From the NCBI GenBank assembly GCA_023957115.1, contig JAMLHN010000002.1, positions 124,001-188,000 of the forward strand: a DNA stretch of 64,000 nt, read 5' to 3'. The stretch is from Thermomicrobiales bacterium (lineage in GTDB: Bacteria > Chloroflexota > Chloroflexia > Thermomicrobiales > UBA6265). Made by a program: the position numbers and the translations under genes. Within the stretch, counting starts at the first letter, position 1. Every line of letters begins with the position of its first letter. Shown here piece after piece: positions 8,119 through 16,983 of this stretch. The notes beneath the pieces are model-generated. The model did not search any database. It saw only the letters and a list, made by a program, of their open reading frames with translations, and was not told where the DNA came from.

Positions 8119-9036
8119 CTAGTGGCGGACGCGTGGATCGACGATCCCGTACGAAATATCCGTGATGAGATTGACGATCAGGTAAACGACAGCGGTCAAC
8201 AAGACGGCCCCTTGAACCAGGGGGAAATCTCTACTGAGAATCGCTTCAACGATAAGACGTCCAATTCCGGGACGAGCAAAGATCATTTCTACGATGACTG
8301 CGCCGCTCAACAGATAGCCAAAATTGAGACCGAGCAACGTAATGGAGGGAAGCAGGGCATTGGGAGCGCGTGCCCGGTGAGCACTGCTCGTTCGCGCAGT
8401 CCCTTGGCGCGCGCTGTGCGGATGTAGTCATCCCGGAGGACTTCCACTATTGGCGCGAACGAGACGAGCGATGAGCGCTATCTGTTCGACGGCGAGCACG
8501 GTCACGGGAAGAATCAGGGAGCGTACCCCCTCGGTGCCCGTGGCTGGTAACCAATCGAGTGAGATTGCAAAGATAAAGATGAGTAAGAGCGCCAGCCAGA
8601 AACCGGGCACAGAGACGCCAAGCAGACTGACGACCATGGTCAGACTATCGATCCAGGAATTCTGATGGGTCGCCGCAATGATGCCGAGCACGAACCCAAG
8701 CACGGTTGCCACGATCAGGGCAAGAACGGCGAGCTCGAGTGTCCTGGGGAACCGGTCGAAAAACTCCTGAACAACTGGTTGCTGGGTACGGATCGACTTG
8801 AGCTCGCCCGTGGCGAGATCGGTCATGAAATGGACGTACTGAAGGGGGAGGGGGTCGTTCAGACCGAGTTGTTGCCGGATATTCTCGACCTCTTCGGCCG
8901 AGGCGCCCGACCGACCCAACATCGCCCGGACCGGGTCGCCCGGGGTCAGGTGGACCATCATGAAGACCATGAGGGAGACGATGAAGAGGACAGGCACCAT
9001 CAAGACCAGGCGCCGAAGCGCAAGTCGAACGATCAT
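8119..9036 (-). pseudogene. oligopeptide ABC transporter permease (DppB/OppB type), frameshifted
   Basis: A B-type permease read in two pieces. Codons from 9036 to about 8432 are intact (first helix LVLMVPVLFIVSLMVFMMVH, the LTPGDPVRAMLG block and further helices). The expected EAA loop (VEVLRDDYIRTARAKGLRE) then continues in another frame, and the last part (LNFGYLLSGAVIVEMIF...) is open to 8119. One apparent extra base near 8432 and one missing base near 8355 would restore a protein of about 305 residues. Similarity is good throughout, so this may be a sequence error rather than decay. It lies between binding protein and C-type permease in a normal operon. Confidence 0.85.
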
Positions 9037-9066
9037 TGCGGTGCCCGCCCTTCTTCTCAGCTACCT

Positions 9067-10722
9067 CTAGGAAACGGTCACGTCGTACAACCAGAGGTAA
9101 TTGCGGAAGTCCTGCTTCACATCGTTATAGCGGCTCTCGTACGCGATCGCCGCACCCGGATTGCCATAGACCGGCACGATCAGAGCGTTTTCCATGATGT
9201 GCGCCTGAATCTGGCGATAGATCTCGGTGCGCTCTTCCTCATCGACCGTTGCTTCGCCGGAGGTGAGCAGCTCGTCGAGCTCTTCGTTGGCCCACTTACT
9301 CCAGTTGAACCCGCCGTCGATGTTCTTGCTCAGGAAGAGATTGTTGAGCACGACCGGATCGCTGCTGACCCAGGAGTTGTTGTAGAGATTGACCTCGCTG
9401 TTGGCGATTGCTTCGTCAGCGGCGGTGCCGTCCATCGGGATGAGCTCGAGCTCGATGCCGACGTCCTTCCAGACTCCCTGCGAGAGTTCGTCGAACGGCG
9501 TGGTGAAGTCGGTTGCCGGGAGCGAGACCGTAAGGCGCTGACCATCCTTCTCGCGGATACCGTCACTTCCTTCGACCCAGCCGGCCTCTTCGAGCACCTG
9601 CTTGGCACGCTCGGGATCGAATGGATAGAGCTCCTCGACTTCGGCCGAGTAGTACGGCGTCGTTTCCCAGAGCGGGCCGTATGCTCCGCGTGACTGCCCG
9701 AACATCCCGATCTGCACGATGAGCTCGCGGTCGAGGGCGATGTTCAAGGCCTGACGGACCGCAAGATCGTCGGTCGGCGCCTTGGTGGTGTCGCAGAACA
9801 TCGTGGCAGGAAGCCCCGGGTTCAACGGCACATTGGTCGCGAAATCGGAGCTGTCGTTCAGGCGCGGAATCTCGTTGAGCAGTGGACCCTGGACGAGGTT
9901 CGCATCACCGGCTTCGAGCGCAGCCAACCGGGTTGGGTTGTCCAGATAGAAGCGGAAGGTGATCTTGTCGAGATAGGCCGGCCCCTCATGCGCGAAGACC
10001 GGCGACGCCCAGTTGTAGTCGTCGTTGCGCTCGAGCGCAATGTGGCTGTTCTGCACCCACTCGACGAACTTCATGAAGCCCGTGCCGACCGGATTGCGCA
10101 GGAAGGCTTCGCGATCGGCCTGTACGGCCGTGGGTGATGGGATACCCAGGAATGCCTGGCTCGCGCTGTCGAGGAACGGCGCATACGGAGCCGAGAAATG
10201 CACGGCGGCGGTGAACTCGTCGATGACCTCGGTTTGGTCGTAGGGTCCCAGAAGACTGGAAGCGAACCCAGAGCGGGTTTCCGGATCGACGATATGGTCG
10301 AACGTGAACTTGACCGCTTCCGCATTGAACGGCGTGCCGTCGTGGAAGGTCACACCCTGCTTCAGCGTGAAGGTGTAGACCGTCCCGTCCTCGTTGATCT
10401 CCCAGGAATCGGCCAGACCGGGGTAGAAGGTTCCATCGGTGCCCCGCCAGACGAGGGTGTCGAAGATGTTCATCATCACCCAGTGGGAGACCGCATATGG
10501 GGTCACCGCTGGGTCGAGATTGTCCATCTCCCAGTCGAGGCCAACGACGATCTCACCGCCCGATTCACCGTCCTGCGCGGCAACGGACTGCACGAAAAGC
10601 AGACCCGAGGCAGCCGGAGCCGCCAGTCCGGTTGCCGCGGCCATTTGCATGAGGCGGCGCCGGCTTACCTGCCGGTGATCGAGCGAAGTTGCCAGGCTAT
10701 CCAATACGGAGTCGTTCTTCAT
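9067..10722 (-). CDS. peptide-type ABC transporter substrate-binding protein (SBP family 5)
   Basis: A 551-residue extracytoplasmic binding protein and the first gene of the operon. The N terminus has a twin-arginine signal (VSRRRLMQMAAATGLAAP) ending near VAAQDG. The mature protein has family-5 blocks: YTFTLKQGVTFHDGTPFNAE, the AVRQALNIALDRE segment, and SDPVVLNNLFLSKN near the C-terminal lobe. GGAGAGTGAG sits just upstream of the start. It would capture peptides or similar solutes outside the membrane and deliver them to the two permeases that follow. The ligand cannot be predicted. Confidence 0.93.
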   Translation of the reverse strand: MKNDSVLDSLATSLDHRQVSRRRLMQMAAATGLAAPAASGLLFVQSVAAQDGESGGEIVVGLDWEMDNLDPAVTPYAVSHWVMMNIFDTLVWRGTDGTFYPGLADSWEINEDGTVYTFTLKQGVTFHDGTPFNAEAVKFTFDHIVDPETRSGFASSLLGPYDQTEVIDEFTAAVHFSAPYAPFLDSASQAFLGIPSPTAVQADREAFLRNPVGTGFMKFVEWVQNSHIALERNDDYNWASPVFAHEGPAYLDKITFRFYLDNPTRLAALEAGDANLVQGPLLNEIPRLNDSSDFATNVPLNPGLPATMFCDTTKAPTDDLAVRQALNIALDRELIVQIGMFGQSRGAYGPLWETTPYYSAEVEELYPFDPERAKQVLEEAGWVEGSDGIREKDGQRLTVSLPATDFTTPFDELSQGVWKDVGIELELIPMDGTAADEAIANSEVNLYNNSWVSSDPVVLNNLFLSKNIDGGFNWSKWANEELDELLTSGEATVDEEERTEIYRQIQAHIMENALIVPVYGNPGAAIAYESRYNDVKQDFRNYLWLYDVTVS

Positions 10723-11198
10723 CTCACTCTCCTCGATGTTTCAGCGAACCGCTGGAATGTGTGCCCCACTCCCCAAGCGGGTTCGTGGGACTCGTGCTAT
10801 CGGCCCGACCGCCGTCCAGTTTGCGGCGGCGCCTTTTGCGAGAGGCTCAATTGGGGAGGGATGTTACTAGATTTCACGGCATCAGTACATAGATGATCGA
10901 AATCTTTGAAAATATTTCGGCGAGATATTGGCAAGGATCGAACCGAGCAAAACCTCGAACGGCGTTCCGCGCTCCAGGCAGGGCCTGCCTCGGACCGTGT
11001 CGCCGATCGAATCGAGGTCATCGTTCTTCGTTCTCTAAGCTTCGAGCGAGATAGAGCGGGGTATGAGGATGCGCGCGATTCGGAATTCGACGATCATGGA
11101 ACCCAATGAAAAGGTGGGCATGCTGCGCTGTGGCGCGCGTGAATCTGCGCGCCACGTGAAGCCTGTTGGCCGGGCACGGCATGAAATTGGAGGACGGG
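10723..11198. other. intergenic region between divergent operons, with a leader hairpin
   Basis: No gene is supported here. The middle (about 10860-10930) is AT-richer than its surroundings and should hold the promoter of the minus-strand ABC operon. A stem with arms GTGGCGCGC (11130-11138) and GCGCGCCAC (11147-11155) and an eight-base loop lies 44 bases upstream of the GatC-like gene. It has no T-run, so it is a leader structure rather than an obvious terminator. Confidence 0.4.
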
Positions 11199-11408
11199 AT
11201 GGAGCAGTCCGAGTCGACCCGAGCGGCGCTGGTCGGGTACGCGAAGATATTTGGCGTCGAGATCACGCCCGAAGAGGAATCGTTGGAACGAAGCGTTCAG
11301 GAGATCATTGGGTTTCTGGACGATCTGGAAACGCTCGATCTGGACGGCGTTCCGCCGGCAGTGGCCTATGACCCAACCTGGCCGCGCGTGAACGAGGTTC
11401 TCCGATGA
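11199..11408 (+). CDS. GatC-like small amidotransferase/amidase accessory subunit
   Basis: A 69-residue protein starting at ATG 11199, five bases after GGAGG. The C-terminal two-thirds resembles GatC of the Asp/Glu-tRNA amidotransferase: a helix (EESLERSVQEIIGFLDDLET), then LDLDGVPPAVAYDPTWP, matching GatC's LDTEGVEP...P pattern. It overlaps the amidase start by four bases (ATGA), which implies translational coupling and probably a complex. No GatB is present, so this is unlikely to be the tRNA-charging enzyme. It more likely shields or anchors a catabolic amidase, as in other GatC-like/amidase pairs. Confidence 0.7.
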   Translation: MEQSESTRAALVGYAKIFGVEITPEEESLERSVQEIIGFLDDLETLDLDGVPPAVAYDPTWPRVNEVLR

Positions 11409-12811
11409 CCTGGCTCGATGGCGATCCCGCGGATCTGACGATTGCTGAAGCTCAGGTTGCGCTTCGTTCGGGGGCGTTGACCGCGGCCGAGCTCGTCGAG
11501 GCGACCCTCACGCGAGCGAGCCGGACCGAGCGTCAGCTTCATGCCTATGTCACGCTGACCGGCGATCAGGCACGGGCAATTGCCGAGGAGCAGGATGACG
11601 CGGCTCGTGGCGGAACGTTCAGTGGACCCTTACATGGTATTCCGCTGGGGGTCAAGGACATCTTCGATGTTGCCGGATTGCCGACCAAGTGCAACTCGAA
11701 AAGCCGCTCCCGTGTCGCGGCCGCCAGGGAAGATTCGACGTCGGTCGAGATGCTGCGCCGGGCCGGAGGCATCATCGTCGGAAAAACGGTGACGCAGGAG
11801 TTTGCGGCCGGTGTGGTGAGTCATCCCGCGCGCAATCCATGGGATCCGAACCGCATTCCGGGTGGGTCGTCCGGCGGATCGGCCGCCGCGGTGGCAGTCG
11901 GTTCGGCGATGGGCGCCATGGGGTCCGATACCGGCGGCAGCATCCGGATTCCAGCATCGGTCTGTGGCACGGTCGGACTCAAGCCGACCTATGGCGTCTT
12001 GAGCACCAAGGGGGTCTTTCCCCTGGCTTGGTCGCTCGATACGGTTGGACCATTGGCCAAATCGGCTCAGGATGCGTACACGCTTTACGGGGCACTGGCT
12101 GGACTGCAGGAGACGACGCTGGAGCTTCTTGGGCTCTCGGACATCCGGGTCGGCATCTCGCATCCGCATTTCTTCGAGCGATTGCAACCGGGTGTCTACT
12201 CCGCGGTGCGGGAAGCAATCGCCCTGCTCGCGTCAGGCGGGGTCGAGGTCGTCGATGCTCCATGGAACGACGCGCGTGCTGCGCGCGCGGCCGGGTTCAT
12301 CATCAACCGGGCCGAAACCGAGGTCGTCCATCGTGACGGTGTGAAGCGCAATCCCAAGCGTTACGGACCGGTGCTGGTTGAGCGGGTCAAAGCGAGCTCG
12401 GTCATGCCGGCCGGTGGGTACCTACGCGCATTGCAGGCACGCTCGGTCGTGCGGGAGAGTATCGAGCAGGTTTTCATCGATCACGGCGTCGATGTTCTCG
12501 TCTCTCCAGCCACGCCCGCGACCGCGCTTCCGGCGGACGACCTGTATGCCGCATATGACGGAACCGAACCGGAATCGGTGACGCTGGCCTATACGCGCAT
12601 GACCATGCCATTCAATGTCACCGGACAACCGGTGCTGGTCATTCCCTGCGGTCTGGACGAGCACGGGTTGCCGGTCGGTCTCCAGATTGCTGCCCGGCCA
12701 TTCGATGAGGAACGACTCTGCCGGATCGGCGCGTCGTTCGAAGGCTTGTTCAGCAATCAGTTCGGAGCCGGCTGGAGCCGACCACCGATGGCTGCCGGGG
12801 TCGCCCTATGA
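11405..12811 (+). CDS. amidase signature family hydrolase
   Basis: A 468-residue amidase-signature enzyme. The Ser-cisSer-Lys triad is visible: lysine in [11 protein letters not shown], the cis-serine in [13 protein letters not shown], and the nucleophile in [12 protein letters not shown]. The family's GLKPTYG follows. It hydrolyses a C-N amide bond, releasing ammonia or an amine in the cytosol. It overlaps both the GatC-like gene upstream and the small gene downstream by ATGA, so the three are made as a unit. It lacks the GatB partner that would mark it as GatA. The substrate is unknown; the dehydrogenase and aldolase downstream suggest a carboxylic-acid amide. Confidence 0.92.
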   Translation: MTWLDGDPADLTIAEAQVALRSGALTAAELVEATLTRASRTERQLHAYVTLTGDQARAIAEEQDDAARGGTFSGPLHGIPLGVKDIFDVAGLPTKCNSKSRSRVAAAREDSTSVEMLRRAGGIIVGKTVTQEFAAGVVSHPARNPWDPNRIPGGSSGGSAAAVAVGSAMGAMGSDTGGSIRIPASVCGTVGLKPTYGVLSTKGVFPLAWSLDTVGPLAKSAQDAYTLYGALAGLQETTLELLGLSDIRVGISHPHFFERLQPGVYSAVREAIALLASGGVEVVDAPWNDARAARAAGFIINRAETEVVHRDGVKRNPKRYGPVLVERVKASSVMPAGGYLRALQARSVVRESIEQVFIDHGVDVLVSPATPATALPADDLYAAYDGTEPESVTLAYTRMTMPFNVTGQPVLVIPCGLDEHGLPVGLQIAARPFDEERLCRIGASFEGLFSNQFGAGWSRPPMAAGVAL

Positions 12812-13020
12812 TCGAGGCCGAGCAGATGGACTTCCGGCGCGGGGCGCAGGCGCGGCAGAATCTGGTTGCCGCCCTGCGCGAATGCGGCGAGCTGGCAGAT
12901 GCGGTCGAGCATTTCGACGGGCAAGAGCTGCTCGATGTCTTGCTCTATCTCGATGGTCTTCGCTATGTGATGGCCGAATCGGGGCAGCTGCTCCAGGGAG
13001 TTGTGCGCGGGGGGCAGTAG
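12808..13020 (+). CDS. small protein coupled to the amidase, function unknown
   Basis: A 70-residue protein whose ATG overlaps the amidase stop (ATGA). It is largely helical and charged (DFRRGAQARQNLVAALREC, then ADAVEHFDGQELLDVLLYLD), with no signal peptide or membrane segment. I do not recognise a family. Overlap on both sides of the amidase makes it a candidate third subunit. It could alternatively be a free-standing small regulator; nothing in the sequence decides this. Confidence 0.55.
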   Translation: MIEAEQMDFRRGAQARQNLVAALRECGELADAVEHFDGQELLDVLLYLDGLRYVMAESGQLLQGVVRGGQ

Positions 13021-13120
13021 TCAGATACGTGTGAGATATTGCCCGGCGACCGCTTTGTTTACAGCTTACAATCCGAAACTATCGTGCAGCGGCGCCGCGT
13101 TCGGATGGAGAGAGCCCCCC

Positions 13121-14158
13121 ATGCCAATTTGCCATGCCGATCAACTTCGCGGCCTGATGGCGGGCCTCTTCGAAGCGGTCGGAACCCCGGCGGATACCGC
13201 GCGTTTCATCGCCAACGCGTTGGTCGCCGCCAACCTGACCGGCCACGATTCGCACGGGGTCATTCGTATCCTGCAGTACATCGAGGTCGTCGAAAGTGGC
13301 GCGCTCGTTCCGGATGCCGTCGCTGAGGTCGTGGCCGTCGATGGAGCGACCCTTAGAGTCGACGGCAAGTGGGGCTGGGGACAACCAGCGTTTCAGCTGG
13401 CAACGCTCGAGACCATCGCGCTGGCAAGGCAATTCGGTATCGCAATCGGCACGGTCGAGCATTGCTTCCACGTCGGACGGGTGGCGCCCTACGTCGAAAT
13501 GATCGCCCGTGCGGGAATGGTCGGCATCGCAATGGCGAATGCCGGTCCGGCCGTCGCGCCCTACGGTGCGCGCACCCGCGTGATGGGGACCAACCCGATC
13601 GCCTGGGCAGTGCCGGGCAATGATGCCGAGCACCCCTTTGCCCTCGACATTGCCACGGCCCAGATTGCCGAGGGCAAGGTTCGCGTCGCGCGCAACAAGG
13701 GGGTCCCGGTTCCGGCCGGGGCGATCGTCAATCTGGACGGGGCTCCGTCGGTCGATCCGAACGATTTCTACGATGGTGGCGCCTTGATGGCGTTTGGAGG
13801 GCACAAGGGGTCCGGGTTTAGCATGCTCGCGCAGCTCCTGGGCCGGGGGTTGGCGGGGATGACGCAAGAGCGGCTTCTGGGTCATCGGGGTGGCAACGGA
13901 CCGATCGTGATTGCCATCGATCCAAGTCGTTTTGGTCCGCTCGAGCTCTTCCGTGCGGCGGTGTCCGACGAGGCGGAACGGGTGCGTGCCGCGACGCCGG
14001 CCGAAGGATTCGATGAGGTACTGATGCCTGGCGATCCCGAGGTGCGGGAACAAACGCGTCGCGAGGCGGAGGGCATTCTGGTCGACGACACGACCTGGGA
14101 TGCGCTGGTATCCGAGGCACGTCGATTCGGCCTCGATGACACGCTCTATCGCGCGTAA
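13121..14158 (+). CDS. Ldh family (type 2 malate/L-lactate dehydrogenase-like) oxidoreductase
   Basis: A 345-residue NAD(P)-dependent dehydrogenase of the Ldh_2 family (malate, L-sulfolactate, ureidoglycolate and delta1-piperideine-2-carboxylate dehydrogenases). ATG 13121 follows GGAGAGAG. Marks: the catalytic-region ANLTGHDSHGVIRI near residue 35, HCFHVGRVAPYVE, and the nucleotide-site MANAGPAVAPYGARTRVMGTN followed by PIAWAVPG, then GGHKGSGFSMLAQLLGRGL. It reduces or oxidises a 2-oxo/2-hydroxy acid. It follows the amidase unit by about 100 bases in the same direction. The Ldh_2 family includes ureidoglycolate dehydrogenase, so amide-nitrogen catabolism is one possibility, not established. 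Confidence 0.9.
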   Translation: MPICHADQLRGLMAGLFEAVGTPADTARFIANALVAANLTGHDSHGVIRILQYIEVVESGALVPDAVAEVVAVDGATLRVDGKWGWGQPAFQLATLETIALARQFGIAIGTVEHCFHVGRVAPYVEMIARAGMVGIAMANAGPAVAPYGARTRVMGTNPIAWAVPGNDAEHPFALDIATAQIAEGKVRVARNKGVPVPAGAIVNLDGAPSVDPNDFYDGGALMAFGGHKGSGFSMLAQLLGRGLAGMTQERLLGHRGGNGPIVIAIDPSRFGPLELFRAAVSDEAERVRAATPAEGFDEVLMPGDPEVREQTRREAEGILVDDTTWDALVSEARRFGLDDTLYRA

Positions 14159-14160
14159 AC

Positions 14161-14204
14161 GCAATCAACCGGGTGCGGGACAACGGAATCCGGTTTTTGA
14201 TTGC
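14161..14204 (+). terminator. stem-loop after the Ldh family gene
   Basis: The arms GCAATCAACCGG and CCGGTTTTTGATTGC pair over 12 bases with a three-base bulge, starting two bases after the stop codon. The T-rich half lies within the stem. A likely transcript end or 3' stabiliser. Confidence 0.5.
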
Positions 14205-14511
14205 CCTGATAACGACCGGCGAGTGCACGGGCAACCGTCTACAATCCGGCCAGGAGAACATCAGACGTCTTACCGGAATGAACGACCCTGGTTGATGTCA
14301 ACATCGAATCCCGACCCGTACCAACAATTCGTGAATGCCCGGGGCCGAACGGTCGGCCCCGTGTCTCGTTACGCTCGGAATGTTCCCGTCTGGATGCCCG
14401 ATCGATCGCACGGGATCGCGGCGGCTCGATGATGACTACCGCTCTCCCAGGCATGTCGCTTGGGAGATTCGACATCGGTTTGGGCCATGCTGGCCCGAAA
14501 GGGGAGGAAAC

Positions 14512-15288
14512 GTGAAGAACCGTACACTCGCAAAGCTGCGTGCCGGTCAGCCGGTTTATGGGTTCGCGTCCGGCATCGGTTCGCCGATCTCGACCGAAGC
14601 GTTGGCCGCGTCCGGGATCGATTTCGTTTTCCTCGATGGCCAGCATGGATCGTTCGGCATGGACCGGATCATCGACTGTCTGATGGCGGCCGGTGGGTAT
14701 CCGGCCGATACGGTCGCGCGTGTTCCGGTCAACGACTTTACCTGGATCGGTCGTTTCCTGGATGAGGGATGCGTCGGTATCGTGGTGCCGATGGTCAACA
14801 ACGCGGACGACGCCAAACGCGCCGCGGATGCCACCCGTTTCCCACCCATCGGCGCGCGCTCCTGGGGTTGGGGCCGGGCCGCCCGCTACGGCGCCACCTA
14901 CACCGACGAGATCGACAATGAGGTCTTCCTCGCCGTGCAGATCGAAACCAAGACCGCGGTCGACAACGCCGAAGCGATTCTGTCGACGCCCGGCGTCGAC
15001 GGCTGCTGGGTCGGTCCGTCCGATCTCGCGCTCTCGTATGGCATTCATCCACGAGACCGGTTCACCAGCGAGGTCCATGCCGAAGCGGTCGAAAAGATCC
15101 TCCAGGCGTGCAAGAACACCGGCAAGTTCGCCGGCTATTCGACGACGGGTCCGGACGAAGCGCTCGCGCTTGCCGCACGCGGCTTCCAGTTTCTGACCGT
15201 TGGTTCCGACGCCGGTTTCATTCTCAAGGGTATCGCCGCCGAGTTCGACGCGCTCGGCATCGACCCGAACGCGCAAGAGGCGTATTGA
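14512..15288 (+). CDS. HpcH/HpaI family aldolase
   Basis: A 258-residue class II pyruvate-type aldolase, started at GTG 14512 because AAAGGGGAGGAAAC lies directly upstream; the open frame extends to 14335 without support. Marks of the HpcH/HpaI barrel: DFVFLDGQHGSFG (acid and histidine base), ARVPV, the metal and oxyanion segment GCVGIVVPMVNNADDA, AVQIETKTAV with the metal glutamate, and WVGPSDLALSYG. Such enzymes split 2-keto-3-deoxy acids into pyruvate or glyoxylate plus an aldehyde. Together with the Ldh_2 dehydrogenase it gives a plausible oxo-acid degradation pair. The true substrate is unknown. Confidence 0.92.
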   Translation: MKNRTLAKLRAGQPVYGFASGIGSPISTEALAASGIDFVFLDGQHGSFGMDRIIDCLMAAGGYPADTVARVPVNDFTWIGRFLDEGCVGIVVPMVNNADDAKRAADATRFPPIGARSWGWGRAARYGATYTDEIDNEVFLAVQIETKTAVDNAEAILSTPGVDGCWVGPSDLALSYGIHPRDRFTSEVHAEAVEKILQACKNTGKFAGYSTTGPDEALALAARGFQFLTVGSDAGFILKGIAAEFDALGIDPNAQEAY

Positions 15289-15292
15289 GCGG

Positions 15293-15313
15293 GTCCTGAG
15301 CCCTGTGTCTCCT
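15293..15313. repeat. short heptanucleotide repeat array
   Basis: GTCCTGA, GCCCTGT and GTCTCCT follow the aldolase stop by four bases. These are the same units as the array after typA at 43137. Confidence 0.5.
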
Positions 15314-15329
15314 GGGACCGGAGAAGATC

Positions 15330-15362
15330 GAACCCGATCCGAGTTCTACGCGGATCGGGTTC
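15330..15362. terminator. perfect 12-bp stem-loop between convergent genes
   Basis: GAACCCGATCCG (15330-15341) and CGGATCGGGTTC (15351-15362) are perfect complements around a nine-base loop, 41 bases after the aldolase stop and before the convergent small gene. It lacks a U-run on either side but is well placed as a bidirectional end. Confidence 0.6.
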
Positions 15363-15419
15363 ACCTATCTCGATGACGGGAGACTCCACCCGTCAGGTGG
15401 CTGCGATCGACTCCTGGCC

Positions 15420-15605
15420 TCAGGGGCCGCCCGGACCGAGATACGTCTTCGCAAGCTCCTCCAGGTATTCTAGGTAAGCCTCGCGTTCTTCCGGGGTCAT
15501 GCGGGCAAGTTCCTCGCGCAGCGCCTCGTTTGGAAGCTGATCGTTCAGGTCCCGGTACGCGATCGGGTCGTCGAGCTCCTGCCGGTCGTCATTCTGTTCA
15601 CGCAT
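15420..15605 (-). CDS. small acidic helical protein in the ilvA operon
   Basis: A 61-residue acidic protein overlapping the end of ilvA by eight bases. The centre is a run of glutamate-rich helix (ELARMTPEEREAYLEYLEEL), ending in GPGGP. No family is recognised. The overlap and shared direction suggest cotranslation with ilvA. It may be a small accessory protein or a non-conserved reading frame; its compact, codon-like composition favours a real gene. Confidence 0.55.
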   Translation of the reverse strand: MREQNDDRQELDDPIAYRDLNDQLPNEALREELARMTPEEREAYLEYLEELAKTYLGPGGP

Positions 15606-16983
15606 CGGACTGCTCCCGGGGCGTGGCGTCGAAGTTGCGGTCAGCCGTAAGCAATGACCGCGAAAGCATGGCGTTGCGGTCGAGGCGTGGGTCCTGCCAC
15701 CGGCTGACCAGCACGTTGTAGCCTTTGGATCGCAGCGCGCTCAATAAGTTGTCGGCTTGTGCCTGGGCCGATATGGCGACACACAGCTCGACGATTCGTT
15801 CGCCCATGCGAGGACGCGCGTCGAGCCGATTCACATCGACATCGATGATATTGACGTTCAAATGCGCAATCGGCAGCAGCATGCGCAGCAGCTCGCCTGG
15901 GCGGTCTGGCATTGCAATGCGGATGACCAGGAGGTTCGGTACCGACTGCTCGTAGAGAATGCGCCAGGAGAAACTTGGATCGATATTGCCCCCTGAGATG
16001 AGGACGATCACATTGTCGTCCTTGCCAAAGGGTGGGATAGACGGCACACGTCCGCGCTGGATATCACGCAATCCCGCCAGCGCCGTCGCGCCTGCGCCCT
16101 CCGCAATGATCTTGGCATAGACCATGAGATCGGCGATCGCGGCGACGATTTCGGTATCTGGAACGGTTATGACCTGATCTCGCCCGATGAGGGTGCTGGC
16201 AACCAGGAACGGACGCTCGCCGATCCGGCTGACCTTGATGCCGTCGGCGATCTGAGTACGTGGAGGATGCGGCATTGCGTCGGGAACGCCGTGCTCCAAT
16301 GCCCAGACGAGACAGGCCGCTCCCTCGGCTTCCACCCCGATAACCCGAGCTTGCGCGCCACGGCCTTCGACGGCCAATGCGATACCGGCAATCAATCCAC
16401 CCCCGCCTACTGGAGCAAGAATTGCGTTTGCAGCGGGCAGCTCGTCGAGCATTTCCAGTCCGATGGTGCCCTGCCCCGCGATCGTATTCCAATCGTCGAA
16501 TGGCTCGACGAAGATACGTCCCGTTTCGGCCGCTTCTTCGTAGGCGGCGTCGCGAGCGCGATCGAAGTTTTCGCCGACTTCGCGGACCTCGACGCCGTAC
16601 GATCGAGTGTTTTCTTGTTTGACGCGCGGGGTGCCAACCGGCACGAACACCGTTGTGCGGTCGGCAATACCGAAAAGCGACGCTGCTAGCGCAACTCCCT
16701 GCGCGTGATTGCCGGCCGATGCGGTGACGATGCCGGCGGAAGCCTGCTCAGGGGTGAGACTCGCGATGTTGGTGTATGCGCCACGAATCTTGTACGAGCC
16801 GGTCTTCTGCAGATTCTCCAGCTTGAGCCAGACCCGGCACCCAAGCTGGCTGCTCAATGGGTCGGAGGGGATGAGGGGCGTGCGCGTCGCAATTGACCCA
16901 TTGGGGCCGTTGGCAAGCAGCTCGCGTGCCTGCTCGATCTCGGAGAGCCCAATTGGGATCTCCGTCTGTGTAGTTTCCATCAT
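15598..16983 (-). CDS. ilvA: threonine ammonia-lyase (threonine dehydratase)
   Basis: A 461-residue PLP enzyme that deaminates threonine to 2-oxobutanoate, the first step of isoleucine synthesis (or threonine breakdown). The PLP lysine is in KTGSYKIRGAY near residue 63; the substrate loop SAGNHAQG and the phosphate-binding VGGGGLIAG are present. From about residue 345 a C-terminal ACT-type domain follows (SVPNLLVIRIAMPDRPGELL...), implying feedback control. Catalytic forms of about 400 residues with one ACT domain are common. It overlaps the manC stop by ATGA, so the two are translationally coupled even though their pathways differ. Confidence 0.93.
   Translation of the reverse strand: MMETTQTEIPIGLSEIEQARELLANGPNGSIATRTPLIPSDPLSSQLGCRVWLKLENLQKTGSYKIRGAYTNIASLTPEQASAGIVTASAGNHAQGVALAASLFGIADRTTVFVPVGTPRVKQENTRSYGVEVREVGENFDRARDAAYEEAAETGRIFVEPFDDWNTIAGQGTIGLEMLDELPAANAILAPVGGGGLIAGIALAVEGRGAQARVIGVEAEGAACLVWALEHGVPDAMPHPPRTQIADGIKVSRIGERPFLVASTLIGRDQVITVPDTEIVAAIADLMVYAKIIAEGAGATALAGLRDIQRGRVPSIPPFGKDDNVIVLISGGNIDPSFSWRILYEQSVPNLLVIRIAMPDRPGELLRMLLPIAHLNVNIIDVDVNRLDARPRMGERIVELCVAISAQAQADNLLSALRSKGYNVLVSRWQDPRLDRNAMLSRSLLTADRNFDATPREQSDA

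Noticed and set aside
11199..12811. A GatCA pair for tRNA amidation
   Set aside because: GatB is missing and the next genes are catabolic; the overlapping small gene is not a Gat component.
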